In this document: one piece after another, positions 9,077-17,712 of the stretch
Layout: each line of letters starts with the position of its first letter
How positions within the stretch are numbered: position 1 is the first letter of the stretch
From: Pseudogemmobacter lacusdianii
Lineage (GTDB): Bacteria; Pseudomonadota; Alphaproteobacteria; Rhodobacterales; Rhodobacteraceae
Assembly (NCBI RefSeq): GCF_030848395.1
Contig: NZ_JAVDBT010000004.1
Location: forward strand, 124,001 to 188,000
Direction: 5' to 3'
Length of the DNA: 64,000 nt
Position numbers and translations under genes: made by a program
The notes under the pieces: generated by a model
What the model saw: the letters and a program-made list of their open reading frames with translations, nothing else
Told to the model about the DNA's origin: nothing
Database searches by the model: none

Positions 9077-9577
9077 TTAGCCCTCTGCCGCGTCGTCCTG
9101 CGGCATGAAGGAGAGGATCAACTGCCGCAGATCCGGCTCATCCACCTTTTTGGCGGCCTTTTCTGGCGCAAACCATTTGCGGCGGCGCTGGCCCTTTTCG
9201 GGATAGGCGCTGGCCAAGCGGTCCACCTTCAGCGGGAAGACCTTGACCACGCAAGGCACGCTTTTGCCGCCGTCGAGCACTTTGCGATAGGCAAAGAAGC
9301 CCACCGCATCGTCATTGGGCTCGCCCTTGATGCCCGCCTCTTCCCAAGCTTCTTGCGCAGCAGCACGGGAATCGGTCAGGCCCTGCATCCGCCAGCCTTT
9401 GGGGATCACCCAGCGCCCAGTGTCGCGGCTGGTGATCAGCAAAACCTCATGCCCCTTACCCTGAGGGCGCCAGCACAAGGCGCCGATCTGGTCACGGGTG
9501 GACATCGCGCAGGGGCCCTCGGCGGCTGCCGCGCGCATAATCTGTTTTTGAAGCTTTCCCACGTTTCTGCCTGCCAC
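9077..9577 (-). CDS. Nudix hydrolase (diphosphoinositol/diadenosine polyphosphate type)
   Basis: 166 residues from a GTG at 9577; a shorter form from ATG at 9505 (MSTRDQIGALCWRP) is possible. WVIPKGWRMQGLTDSRAAA followed by QEAWEEAGI is the Nudix helix, with the metal-binding EEAG core intact. The canonical first Glu and the Arg of the REUXEE core are Leu and Gln here, as seen in the DIPP-like branch. It should hydrolyse a nucleoside- or inositol-linked diphosphate with Mg2+. Substrate cannot be assigned. Confidence 0.85.
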   Translation of the reverse strand: MAGRNVGKLQKQIMRAAAAEGPCAMSTRDQIGALCWRPQGKGHEVLLITSRDTGRWVIPKGWRMQGLTDSRAAAQEAWEEAGIKGEPNDDAVGFFAYRKVLDGGKSVPCVVKVFPLKVDRLASAYPEKGQRRRKWFAPEKAAKKVDEPDLRQLILSFMPQDDAAEG

Positions 9578-9766
9578 ATTTGGCCCCTGCTGACGGGGGC
9601 TTCTTCATTGCGCCCAGCTAAGCATGATTAAATGTGAAGCAACAGCGCTCTTGGCGGATTTTCGCCAAATGTCGCATTTCGGCGACGTATTTTGCCGGTT
9701 TTTGCGGCGCAACCCGCAGTGACAGCCCCGCCAAGGCCGCTCCCAAGCGCTGCCCCGTCCGCTTTC

Positions 9767-9795
9767 TTGACAAGGCCCCCCGCCTTTGCGACCAC
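9767..9795 (+). promoter_or_regulatory. Possible sigma70-type promoter for neuB
   Basis: A perfect TTGACA -35 box lies at 9767-9772, 45 bases before the neuB start. The -10 position 17 bases on (GACCAC) is poor. GGCCCCC (9774-9780) and GGGGGCC (9796-9802) form an inverted repeat over the spacer, so the site could be regulated or the box could be fortuitous. Confidence 0.35.
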
Positions 9796-9817
9796 GGGGG
9801 CCGAAGGAGCCCCATCC

Positions 9818-10858
9818 ATGTCCAATGAAATCACCATCGCCGGCCGTAAAATCGGCGCCGCTCATCCGCCCTTGGTGATTGCCGAGATTGGCATCAATCA
9901 CGGCGGTGATCTGAACGTTGCCAAAGAGATGGTGCGCCTCGCCGCCGCTGCGGGCTGCGAGATGATCAAGCATCAGACCCATATCTTGGAAGATGAGATG
10001 ACGGATGAGGCGAAGTCGATCTTCCCGCCCAATGCCGATGTCTCGATCTGGCATGTGATGGAGCGTTGCGCGCTGAGCTTGGACGAAGAGGCAGAGCTGA
10101 AGCGCTATTCCGAAGAGCTTGGCATGATCTGGATCTCGACGCCCTTCAGCCGGGCGGCGGCGGATTACCTCGAAAGCTTGGATGTGCCGGCCTATAAGAT
10201 CGGCTCGGGTGAGGCAGACAATCTGCCGCTCATTCGCCACATCGCCCGCAAGGGCAAGCCGGTGATCCTGTCCACGGGCATGCAAACCATTGAAACCCTT
10301 CGCGCCTCGGTCGAGATCCTTGAGGCATCGGGCGTGCCTTACGCGCTTTTGGAATGCACCAACCTTTATCCCAGCCCGGCTGAGATCGTGTCCTTGCGCG
10401 GCGTGACCGACCTCAAAGAAGCCTTCCCGAACGCGGTTGTCGGCTTTTCAGACCATTCGATCGGGCCGGAGATGGCCTTGGCCTCGGTGGCTCTGGGGGC
10501 CTCGATCCTTGAGCGGCACTATACCGACACGCGCTATCGCAAGGGCCCTGATATCATCAATTCGATGGACCCGGCCGAGTTGCGCCTTTTGATCGACCGC
10601 TCGAAAGAGATCTGGATCGCGGCCAATAACCCCAAAGAGCGCTCGGCCCCGGAAGAAGACGTCTACCGCTTCGCCCGCGGCTCGGTCGTGGCCGATGCCG
10701 ATCTGCCCGAGGGCCATGTCATCACCGAAGCCGACATCTGGGCCCGCCGCCCCGGCTCGGGCGAGATCGCGGCCTATGACTTCGACAAAGTGGTCGGCAA
10801 ACGCCTGAACCGCGCGGTGACGCGGAATACGCAGTTGAAGTGGGAGTATCTTGGGTGA
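9818..10858 (+). CDS. neuB: N-acetylneuraminate (nonulosonate) synthase, NeuB family
   Basis: 346 residues. The TIM-barrel domain carries VIAEIGINHGGDLNVAKEMV near the N-terminus, KIGSGEADNLPLI in the middle, and GFSDHSIG and HYTDTRYRKGPD further on, all typical of NeuB/LegI/PseI enzymes. A C-terminal antifreeze-like SAF domain (about 285-346, ARRPGSGEIAAYDFDKVVG) completes it. The enzyme condenses phosphoenolpyruvate with ManNAc or a related sugar to make a nine-carbon acid. AAGGAG precedes the ATG. neuC and neuA homologues lie downstream in the window, giving a complete route to a CMP-activated sugar. The exact sugar is not determinable. Confidence 0.9.
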   Translation: MSNEITIAGRKIGAAHPPLVIAEIGINHGGDLNVAKEMVRLAAAAGCEMIKHQTHILEDEMTDEAKSIFPPNADVSIWHVMERCALSLDEEAELKRYSEELGMIWISTPFSRAAADYLESLDVPAYKIGSGEADNLPLIRHIARKGKPVILSTGMQTIETLRASVEILEASGVPYALLECTNLYPSPAEIVSLRGVTDLKEAFPNAVVGFSDHSIGPEMALASVALGASILERHYTDTRYRKGPDIINSMDPAELRLLIDRSKEIWIAANNPKERSAPEEDVYRFARGSVVADADLPEGHVITEADIWARRPGSGEIAAYDFDKVVGKRLNRAVTRNTQLKWEYLG

Positions 10859-10879
10859 TGACTGCTCCGTTCGATAGCG

Positions 10880-10901
10880 AGGCCGTTTCGTTTCACGGCC
10901 T
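10880..10901 (+). terminator. Stem-loop just after neuB
   Basis: AGGCCGT and ACGGCCT form a 7-bp stem with an 8-base loop, about 20 bases after the neuB stop. There is no U-run. It may act as a weak terminator at the edge of the low-GC cassette. Confidence 0.4.
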
Positions 10902-10905
10902 TGAT

Positions 10906-10919
10906 CCGGTGAGGAAAAG
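10906..10919. repeat. Left 14-bp inverted repeat of the low-GC cassette
   Basis: CCGGTGAGGAAAAG. Its exact reverse complement is found at 12012-12025. The two copies bracket the lower-GC interval that holds the two reading frames at 10965 and 11225. Confidence 0.6.
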
Positions 10920-10964
10920 GCGAACAAACGTGGAGCTGCTGCTCAATCGACTGGGAGTGGTAAC

Positions 10965-11228
10965 TTGGTAGGGGACGTCTTCCTTGTACCCATTACAAGT
11001 GGTGGGGGAGGGGATTTTACATCAACGCGGCGACTTCAATTGAACCTTTACTTCACAAGGACACTCAATGTTCTGGGTCATAAGATGAAGCGAAGATCGG
11101 TGACGGCTTGCTCGGTGTCGAAATATGAGAGCGACATCCGCAGAAATCTGAATGAAGATCGAACTGCATTAAATTTTTTGGAGAGGCTTCCATTATATAT
11201 CTCAAATGGTTCTAGGGATTCACAATGA
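10965..11228 (+). CDS. Unrecognised 87-residue protein or gene fragment
   Basis: The frame opens with a TTG codon (VGDVFLVPITSGGGGDFTST) and has no good ribosome-binding site; it stays open upstream only to 10905. It ends in an ATGA overlap with the pyruvyltransferase-like gene, which suggests real coupling. The sequence is Arg/Lys/Asn-rich with few high-GC codons, unlike neighbouring genes. I do not recognise a family. It could be a small accessory protein or the tail of a truncated glycosyltransferase or pyruvyltransferase. Confidence 0.4.
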   Translation: MVGDVFLVPITSGGGGDFTSTRRLQLNLYFTRTLNVLGHKMKRRSVTACSVSKYESDIRRNLNEDRTALNFLERLPLYISNGSRDSQ

Positions 11229-11998
11229 AGCTGGTTTTTCAACACTTGCGAGAGACTCGCAATATTGGCGATCGTTGGTGTAGCCCATTCGACTACTTTA
11301 ATTGGCCGGGGGCTGAAGCTCGAGATCTAAGGAAGGCTGGCGCCGCCTACGACATCGGAATTTATGGTGGGGGGAAGATCTTCGGATCTTTAAGTAAAGA
11401 GGCGGGAGTGATCCGTGGGCAAACCACCCGACATATCGCATGGGGTGTAAGTACCGTTCAGACTTTTCCGATTTCTTTCAGATATAGCGCGTCACGACGT
11501 CTTTGCGAATTGATTGGTAGTCGTGATTTTGGAGATAAACGATATGATTTTGCGCCATGCGTGAGCTGCATGTCGCCACTGTTCGATATTGTAAAGCCTC
11601 CGGAGCATGATGTGGTGTTTTACTATCATGCCGGAAAGACCGCTGGTCAGGGCATTAATATTCCAAGCTGGATGCCTTCGCTCTCCAATAATTGCTCTAG
11701 CCTTGAGGAGGCGCTGGCCTTCATCGCAAGTGGACGAACGGTCGTTTCAAACTCGTATCACGGTGTCTATTGGTCTTTGTTAATGGGGCGGCGTGTAATT
11801 TGTATTCCGTTCTCTGGAAAGTTTTCGTCCTACAGATATCCGCCGTTTTACAGTTCAGCGAAGCGGTGGGCAGATGATTTGAGGAAGGGGCTCGCGCAGC
11901 CTCAGATGCTCCAAGTTTGCCGAGAGGCTACATTGAGATTTAAGTACCGGGTCGATGCAGTTATAGATGAGGTTAACGCTGCGCATAGTAGACTATGA
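11225..11998 (+). CDS. Polysaccharide pyruvyltransferase-like protein
   Basis: 257 residues. Features seen in the polysaccharide pyruvyltransferase family are an N-terminal RNIGDRWCSPFDYFNWPG segment, a GIYGGGKIFG loop, and SNSYHGVYWSLLMGRRVICIPF, which has the conserved Ser-Tyr-His and Gly-Arg-Val pattern, followed by FSSYRYPP. Such enzymes add a pyruvate ketal to surface sugars, though many relatives have other roles. Codon use is clearly more A/T-rich than in flanking genes, a sign of recent acquisition. It lies in the sugar region after neuB. Confidence 0.65.
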   Translation: MKLVFQHLRETRNIGDRWCSPFDYFNWPGAEARDLRKAGAAYDIGIYGGGKIFGSLSKEAGVIRGQTTRHIAWGVSTVQTFPISFRYSASRRLCELIGSRDFGDKRYDFAPCVSCMSPLFDIVKPPEHDVVFYYHAGKTAGQGINIPSWMPSLSNNCSSLEEALAFIASGRTVVSNSYHGVYWSLLMGRRVICIPFSGKFSSYRYPPFYSSAKRWADDLRKGLAQPQMLQVCREATLRFKYRVDAVIDEVNAAHSRL

Positions 11999-12262
11999 TG
12001 ATCTGTTCAGTCTTTTCCTCACCGGGACCATGGCCAAGTTCGCTGAGGCGAGCTGCTGAGTAATAATGACGCCAGCTCGACCAGCCAAGTCCAAGCGCTC
12101 TATGAGCCCAACTTCGTGCCTGCTGGCCTTAGCCTCGATCTGCCAAAGGCTTGATTCACTTTTCCTGCGAAAACGTTATGCCGCGAAGCCTATGCGATTG
12201 CGCGGCCGCAATAGTTTTTTTGCGCAGTGCCTTTTCTCGCCCTCTGCGCTCGGGCACCAGCG
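11999..12262. other. Intergenic stretch with a possible gene relic
   Basis: Apart from the repeat at 12012-12025, the only coherent feature is an open frame at 12047-12154 on the plus strand: 35 codons in high-GC codon style ending LYEPNFVPAGLSLDLPKA and a stop. It has no start codon and an in-frame stop just upstream. It looks like the tail of a lost gene, but this is uncertain. Nothing else was recognised. Confidence 0.3.
12012..12025. repeat. Right 14-bp inverted repeat of the low-GC cassette
   Basis: CTTTTCCTCACCGG, the exact reverse complement of 10906-10919, located 14 bases after the stop of the pyruvyltransferase-like gene. Confidence 0.6.
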
Positions 12263-13915
12263 CTAGCGCGGGGTCCAGACGCTGCGTCGGATTTCTTGGT
12301 TGCCAAAGAGCGCGCGGTCCAAGACATTCAATCCTAACGTCTCGGCCAAGGTCGCCTCGTTTGAGAAAAGCGACCGGCCCAGATTGGCAGCGCCGTCTTT
12401 CAGCTGAAAGCCCAAAGCCTCAAGTAAGGTTGGATAGATATCCAGCATGGTGGCGGGGCGATCGACCACCACCGGCTCTGACGCGCGAGGGCTGTTCAGG
12501 ATGGTAAAGTAATTGCGCCGCGCCTCGCCAACAGCATTCAACTCTTTCACCATCGTGTTGGGCATCGCCAGATGGTCGCTCATCACCGCAACCACGGTGT
12601 TGTCTGCCAAGCCGCGCTCTTCCAAATCGTCCAAGAACCCTTCGATCAGCTTTCCAGTACAATGGATCGTCGCCGGCATAAGACTGTCGGACCGCCGCGG
12701 TTTGATCGGGGGCACATAGTCACAACCGGGGTCCAGATAGCCCGCTGGCCCGTGGGTCGAGGCGGTAAAGATCATCAGATAGAAAGGTTTATCGCCTGCG
12801 GCCAGCCGGTCCAACTCTTCGCGCCCGGCCTCAAACAAAGTTGTATCCGGTACGCCCCAGGTGTTGGTGCCGGGGATATTGGCATAGGCGGGCTCATTCT
12901 TCAGCCCACGCACCCGGCCGACACCATGACCCTTCAAGAAATCGGCAATCGCAAAAATCTCGGTGTCCGAGCCGTTCACATAGGCCCCTTCATAGCCCTG
13001 TGCCTGCAACACATCGCTCAGGCAATCGACCCCCGGCAGAAACTGCGCCATGCCATGTGTCGCCACATCATCCGCCGATTTCAACTCCTTGGGGTCTGTC
13101 AAGCCGCGCGGCAGCAGCGGGATGCCACATTGCGAGGCGACAAGGCCTGCCGCGCTGAAATGCGTGCCTTTGACCTGACCAAGATTGCGGGCCGAAAATC
13201 CCCGATCCTCCATTGCTGCCAATGCTTTAAACGCATCGGCCGAAGCCGGGATGTCGCGGTAACTGCGCTCAAGCGATTCCAGATAGATGATCACCAGATT
13301 GGGCTTTTGCGCCGGGACCGAAGTCACCACCGGCGGGCGCAGATCGTCCAATCCCACCATGTTCAGCGCCGGATCAGGAAAAGCCTGCCGCCAGAGATAG
13401 GCAACCGGATGGCTGACGGCGATGCCAAATATCGAAAGTGCCAGCAGGAGCGGCGCAAAATAGGGCAGGCTTCGCAGCAGATACCAACCGCAGAATAGCA
13501 AAAGCGCGGTGATTACAGCGGATTCCAACAATGGCTTGGCAAAGTCTTTCATCGCGACGTTCATCATATCGACCGGATTGTTGTCCGCGATCGCAATCAA
13601 AACTGTCTCAAGGTCAACATAGCCAAAATTGGTGGCAAGGAAGGTGAAGGGCACTGTCAGTGCCAAAGCCAGCAGTCCCGCCGCCCCGGCCAGACGTGTA
13701 AGACGATCCGGTTGCCGCCAGATCAGCGGTAAAATCAAAGAGATAGCGCTAATGACTAAGACGGTTACCGTAAGCGATGTCGTCACAGGCGATAGCGAAA
13801 AACCCATCAGCCGGGTCGAGAGGTCAAATCTCTCGATCGCGTGCTGAATTAAACCAGCGCCGAATAGCATTGAGACGAATGCGCGAAAAACGCGCAAGGC
13901 AAGACTTTTAGCCAA
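12263..13915 (-). CDS. OpgB-like phosphoglycerol transferase (sulfatase/alkaline-phosphatase fold)
   Basis: 550 residues from a TTG at 13915 with GGAG ten bases upstream. The N-terminal third (about 1-180) has roughly four or five membrane helices. The periplasmic catalytic domain starts KPNLVIIYLESLERSYRD, then KGTHFSAAGLVASQCGIPL, which holds the likely Thr nucleophile and metal-site region, and later VAVMSDHLAMPN. This is the pattern of phosphoglycerol transferase I and relatives that decorate periplasmic glucans or other envelope glycans. Its position among surface-sugar genes fits envelope modification. It is transcribed away from neuC. The acceptor is unknown. Confidence 0.75.
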   Translation of the reverse strand: MAKSLALRVFRAFVSMLFGAGLIQHAIERFDLSTRLMGFSLSPVTTSLTVTVLVISAISLILPLIWRQPDRLTRLAGAAGLLALALTVPFTFLATNFGYVDLETVLIAIADNNPVDMMNVAMKDFAKPLLESAVITALLLFCGWYLLRSLPYFAPLLLALSIFGIAVSHPVAYLWRQAFPDPALNMVGLDDLRPPVVTSVPAQKPNLVIIYLESLERSYRDIPASADAFKALAAMEDRGFSARNLGQVKGTHFSAAGLVASQCGIPLLPRGLTDPKELKSADDVATHGMAQFLPGVDCLSDVLQAQGYEGAYVNGSDTEIFAIADFLKGHGVGRVRGLKNEPAYANIPGTNTWGVPDTTLFEAGREELDRLAAGDKPFYLMIFTASTHGPAGYLDPGCDYVPPIKPRRSDSLMPATIHCTGKLIEGFLDDLEERGLADNTVVAVMSDHLAMPNTMVKELNAVGEARRNYFTILNSPRASEPVVVDRPATMLDIYPTLLEALGFQLKDGAANLGRSLFSNEATLAETLGLNVLDRALFGNQEIRRSVWTPR

Positions 13916-14042
13916 AGCTTATACTCCGCAACACGGGCGGCAGGGTTTCGCTAAACTGCGGGCCTGTCAACTGCTCTCGCTCGGCAAGGCTTACCCGCCC
14001 GCTTCCCTAGACGCGCGGCCGATTTCGCGCCATACACTCGGG

Positions 14043-15164
14043 ATGACCCGTTCGATCCTCTTCCTCACCGGCACCCGCGCCGATTTCGGCAAGCTTGAAC
14101 CGCTCGCGGCTGCTGCGCGGGATGCGGGGCATCGCGTCGGCTTTTTCGTCACCGGCATGCATATGCTGGACCGCTATGGGCTCACCAAGCTTGAAGTGTC
14201 GCGCATGCCCGGCGTCGCGGTGCATGATTTCGTCAACCAGCGCCCCGGCGATCCGCAAGACATCGTGCTGGCCAAAACCGTGACCGGCTTTTCCGATTAT
14301 GTCGCCGAGCATCGCCCCGATCTCATCGTGCTGCACGGCGATCGGGTTGAGGCTCTGGCCGGCGCTTTGGTTTCGGCGATGAACTATGTCCGCTCGGCGC
14401 ATGTTGAGGGGGGAGAGGTCTCTGGCACCATTGATGAGGTGTTCCGCCACTGCAACACCAAGCTCTGCACGCATCACTTCGTCTCCTCCGAGGCGGCGGC
14501 GACTCGCGTCAAAGCCTTGGGAGAGCCGGCGCAGAACATCCATGTCATCGGCTCGCCCGAGCTTGATTTTCACGCCCGGCCCTCGGGCGTCAGCCTGGAA
14601 GAGGTGAAGGCCCGCTATGCCATCCCCTTCGACGATTACGGCATCGCCACTTTCCATCCGGTGACCTCGGAACAAGCGACGATGGGCCAGCAGGCGGCCG
14701 ATCTTTTCGCTGGCCTTGAAGCCTCGGGCCGCAATTTTGTGGTGATCGCGCCCAACAATGACCCCGGCTCCGAGGCGATCTTCGCCGTGCTCGACCAACT
14801 GCCGAATGACCGTTTCCGCGTGCTGCCCTCGATGCGTTTCGCGCATTTCTCTGAACTGATGAAAAGCGCGGCCTGCATGGTCGGCAATTCCTCTGCAGGT
14901 GTTCGCGAAGCACCCTTCATCGGCTTGGCCTCGCTCGACATCGGCACCAGACAAGCCAACCGCTCGGACGCGAACTCTGTCACCGCCTGCGAGGCCGCTG
15001 ACAGCGCCTGCATCGCCCGCTTCTTGGCCGAGGAATGGGGCCGTCGCCACGCCCCCGATGCGGGATTCGGGCAGGGTGGAGCGGCAGGACGCTTCGTGCA
15101 AACCCTTGCAGATCCAGCCTTTTGGGAACGGCCGCTGCAAAAGGCCTTTCAGGACGCCGAGTGA
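14043..15164 (+). CDS. neuC: UDP-N-acetylglucosamine 2-epimerase (hydrolysing), NeuC family
   Basis: 373 residues. Motifs in order are LFLTGTRADFGKLEPL at the N-terminus, LIVLHGDRVEALAGA, VEGGEVSGTIDE, and CMVGNSSAGVREAPF near the C-terminus, all characteristic of the hydrolysing NeuC/LegG/PseG-neighbour epimerases of the GT-B fold. The enzyme would release ManNAc (or an analogue) from a UDP-sugar, giving the substrate for the NeuB at 9818. Its stop overlaps the start of the next gene (TGATG), so it heads a neuC-GT30-GT30 operon. Confidence 0.88.
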   Translation: MTRSILFLTGTRADFGKLEPLAAAARDAGHRVGFFVTGMHMLDRYGLTKLEVSRMPGVAVHDFVNQRPGDPQDIVLAKTVTGFSDYVAEHRPDLIVLHGDRVEALAGALVSAMNYVRSAHVEGGEVSGTIDEVFRHCNTKLCTHHFVSSEAAATRVKALGEPAQNIHVIGSPELDFHARPSGVSLEEVKARYAIPFDDYGIATFHPVTSEQATMGQQAADLFAGLEASGRNFVVIAPNNDPGSEAIFAVLDQLPNDRFRVLPSMRFAHFSELMKSAACMVGNSSAGVREAPFIGLASLDIGTRQANRSDANSVTACEAADSACIARFLAEEWGRRHAPDAGFGQGGAAGRFVQTLADPAFWERPLQKAFQDAE

Positions 15165-16420
15165 TGGCGGCCAAGGGCTCGGGCCAACTTGCCTTCTACC
15201 TCGGCCTTGTGCGGGCTTTGCCGCTGATCGCCCCCGCGGTGCTGCGCCGTCGGGTGAAACGCGGCAAGGAAGACCCCAAACGCTGGCGCGAAAAGCTGGG
15301 TGAGGCCTCGGTCCCGCGCCCCGAAGGCCGGCTCATCTGGCTTCACGCCGTTGGTTTGGGCGAGGTGCTGGCCCTGCGCGGCCTTATTGGCGCGCTTGCG
15401 GCTGAAGCGCCCGACCTCAGCTTCCTTGTCACCTCAACCGCGCGCTCCTCGGGGCAGGTGATGGGCGCCAACCTGCCGCCCCGCACCACGCATCAATTCC
15501 TGCCCCTCGACGCGCCGCGCTACCTGCGCCGCTTCCTTGCCCATTGGCGCCCCGATCTCTCAATCTGGGCCGAGCAAGACCTCTGGCCCGCCGCCGTGGT
15601 CGAGGCCGACCGCGCCGGCATCCCGTTGGCATTGGTCAACGCAAGGATGAACGACCGCGCCTTTGCCAGCCGCGCCCGCGCCAAATCGCTTTATGGCAAT
15701 CTTTTCCGCCGCTTCCGCTTGATCGCGGCGCAAGATGCCACCACCGCGCGCAACCTCACCGCCCTTGGGGCAAAGGATCCTCAGGTGACTGGCTCGCTCA
15801 AAGCCGCCGCCCCCGCGCTTGGCGTCGACCCCGCCGCCCTTGCGGCGATGACCAAGGCGCTTGCGGGCCGCCCGCTTTGGCTCTTGGCCTCCTCCCACCC
15901 CGAGGATGAGGCCGTGGCCCTTGCGGCCCATCGCAACCATCTGAAAACCCAAGCCAATGCGCTGCTGGTGATCGTCCCCCGCGATCCCCCGCGCGGCCCC
16001 CAAATCGCTGAGACTGGCGGCAGTTTAGGCCTCAGCACCACCCTGCAAAGCCAAACCCCAAAACCCTCCGCCTCAACTCAAGTCCATATCGCCGACGCCT
16101 TTGGCCAGCTCGGCCTTTGGTATCGCCTCGCGCCAACTGCCCTTATCGGCGGCAGCTTCAGCGCGATCGAGGGCCACAACCCGTGGGAGGCTGCCGCTTT
16201 GAACACAGCCATCCTGCACGGTCCGCACACCGCCAATTTCTCCGCCGATTACAGCAGCTTAGACGGGGCAGGGGCCGCGCTTGCGGTCAGCGCAGAAAGC
16301 CTCCCCGCCGCCCTTGCCGCCGATCACTCCAACATGGTCGCCAAAGCCCGCGCGCTTTCCGATGCCGCCAAAGGCAGCCTCGCGCCCTTGGCCTCCGATC
16401 TCCTTAGGCTCATGAAATGA
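15164..16420 (+). CDS. GT30-family glycosyltransferase (Kdo-transferase-like), first copy
   Basis: 418 residues. The order matches WaaA: an N-terminal hydrophobic segment, WLHAVGLGEVLALRGL (contains the catalytic-position Glu), SIWAEQDLWPAAV in place of the usual ETE(I/L)WPN motif, and a C-terminal GGSFSAIEGHNPWEAAAL for donor binding. Classical members transfer Kdo from CMP-Kdo to lipid A. Because it sits directly behind neuC and is followed by a second GT30 gene, the donor could instead be a CMP-nonulosonate; that is inference. The E-to-Q change in the WPN motif sets it apart from the second copy. Confidence 0.8.
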   Translation: MAAKGSGQLAFYLGLVRALPLIAPAVLRRRVKRGKEDPKRWREKLGEASVPRPEGRLIWLHAVGLGEVLALRGLIGALAAEAPDLSFLVTSTARSSGQVMGANLPPRTTHQFLPLDAPRYLRRFLAHWRPDLSIWAEQDLWPAAVVEADRAGIPLALVNARMNDRAFASRARAKSLYGNLFRRFRLIAAQDATTARNLTALGAKDPQVTGSLKAAAPALGVDPAALAAMTKALAGRPLWLLASSHPEDEAVALAAHRNHLKTQANALLVIVPRDPPRGPQIAETGGSLGLSTTLQSQTPKPSASTQVHIADAFGQLGLWYRLAPTALIGGSFSAIEGHNPWEAAALNTAILHGPHTANFSADYSSLDGAGAALAVSAESLPAALAADHSNMVAKARALSDAAKGSLAPLASDLLRLMK

Positions 16421-17712
16421 GGCTCTTTCTCGCCCTATGGTCCGCGCTTTGGAGCCTCGCCCTCCCGGCGATCCTGCTCTACCTGCGCCGGCGCGGCCGC
16501 AAAGACCCGCTCTACGCCCAGCACCTTGGTGAGCGCTTTGGCCGCTACGCCATGCCCATGCCCGGCGCGGTCTGGGTCCATGCCGTCAGCCTTGGCGAAT
16601 TGCGCTCTGCCGTCCCGCTCATCCGCGCGCTCCTGAACCGGGGCGAGCGCGTCGTCATCACCCATTTCACCCCCGCCGGACGGCGCGAAGCCGCCCGCGT
16701 TTTCGCCACCGAGATCAAAGCAGGCCAACTGCAACCCGTCTGGATCCCGCTTGAATTAAACTGGTGTTTCAAAGGCTTCTTCCGCAGCTTCCGCCCGAAA
16801 CTGGGGTTGGTGATGGAGGTGGAAATCTGGCCCCGCCTTACCTTCGCCGCCCGCGACGCCGGCGTGCCACTCTATATGTGCAACGCGGGCTACCCGTCGA
16901 AATCGGTTGCCCGCGACGCCAAATTCCCGCTGCGCCCCGCCGTGATGCGCGGCTTTGCGGGCGCCTTGGTCAAATCCCAGATGCAGGCCGAGCGTTTTGC
17001 CGCCGTGGGCGTGCAAAACATCCATGTCACCGGCGAGCTGCGCTTTGACCAGCCGATCCCCGAGGCCCTTTTAGAAGCCGCACCCGCCGCCCGCGCCGCC
17101 CTTGCGCAAAGCCGCCCCGTTATCACCTTCGCCTCGGTGGTCGAGGGCGAGGATGACACCTATCTCACCGCAATCGAGGCTGCCCTAAAAGCCCCGAACC
17201 CGCCCTTCATCATCTATGTCCCGCGCAAGCCCGAACGCTTTGATGAGACTGCAGAAATCATCGCCGCAAGGGGCCTCAAAGCGATCCGACGGAGCCAGAT
17301 CTTCACCGAAAGCCTGACCCTACGCCCTGAAGCCGCGCCCGCGCTGCAAGGTCCCGACATCCTGATCGGCGACTCTCTGGGCGAGATGTATTTCTACCTT
17401 GCCATGGCCGATCGCACCGTCACCGGCGGCGGTTTCACCCCGCATGGCGCGCATAATATCATCGAGCCTTTGGCGCTTGGCCGCCCCGTGATCGTCGGTC
17501 CCGCGATCCATACGATCGAATATCCGGCGGTTGAGGCGATCGCGGCGGGCGTCTGTTTCCACGCAAAAGGCGCGGAGGATCTCCCCCGCGCCCTTGATCC
17601 GACCCTCTGGCCGGGGCCGTCATCGGCTGAAATTGAGGCCTTCTTGCAGGCCCATTCCGGCGCCACCGCCCGCAGTCTGGCGGTGCTGGAGCCGCTTCTT
17701 ACCAGCCGCTGA
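16417..17712 (+). CDS. GT30-family glycosyltransferase (Kdo-transferase-like, WaaA), second copy
   Basis: 431 residues, overlapping the first copy by ATGA. Motifs: WVHAVSLGELRSAVPL (catalytic Glu), VMEVEIWPRLTFAARDAGVPLYMCNAG, and GGGFTPHGAHNIIEPLALG near the C-terminus. It keeps the WaaA pattern more faithfully than its neighbour and would be the better candidate for the canonical Kdo transferase of lipid A assembly. The N-terminus has a hydrophobic membrane-associating helix. Its 3' end overlaps the convergent SDR gene by 14 bases. Which copy uses which donor is unresolved. Confidence 0.82.
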   Translation: MRLFLALWSALWSLALPAILLYLRRRGRKDPLYAQHLGERFGRYAMPMPGAVWVHAVSLGELRSAVPLIRALLNRGERVVITHFTPAGRREAARVFATEIKAGQLQPVWIPLELNWCFKGFFRSFRPKLGLVMEVEIWPRLTFAARDAGVPLYMCNAGYPSKSVARDAKFPLRPAVMRGFAGALVKSQMQAERFAAVGVQNIHVTGELRFDQPIPEALLEAAPAARAALAQSRPVITFASVVEGEDDTYLTAIEAALKAPNPPFIIYVPRKPERFDETAEIIAARGLKAIRRSQIFTESLTLRPEAAPALQGPDILIGDSLGEMYFYLAMADRTVTGGGFTPHGAHNIIEPLALGRPVIVGPAIHTIEYPAVEAIAAGVCFHAKGAEDLPRALDPTLWPGPSSAEIEAFLQAHSGATARSLAVLEPLLTSR

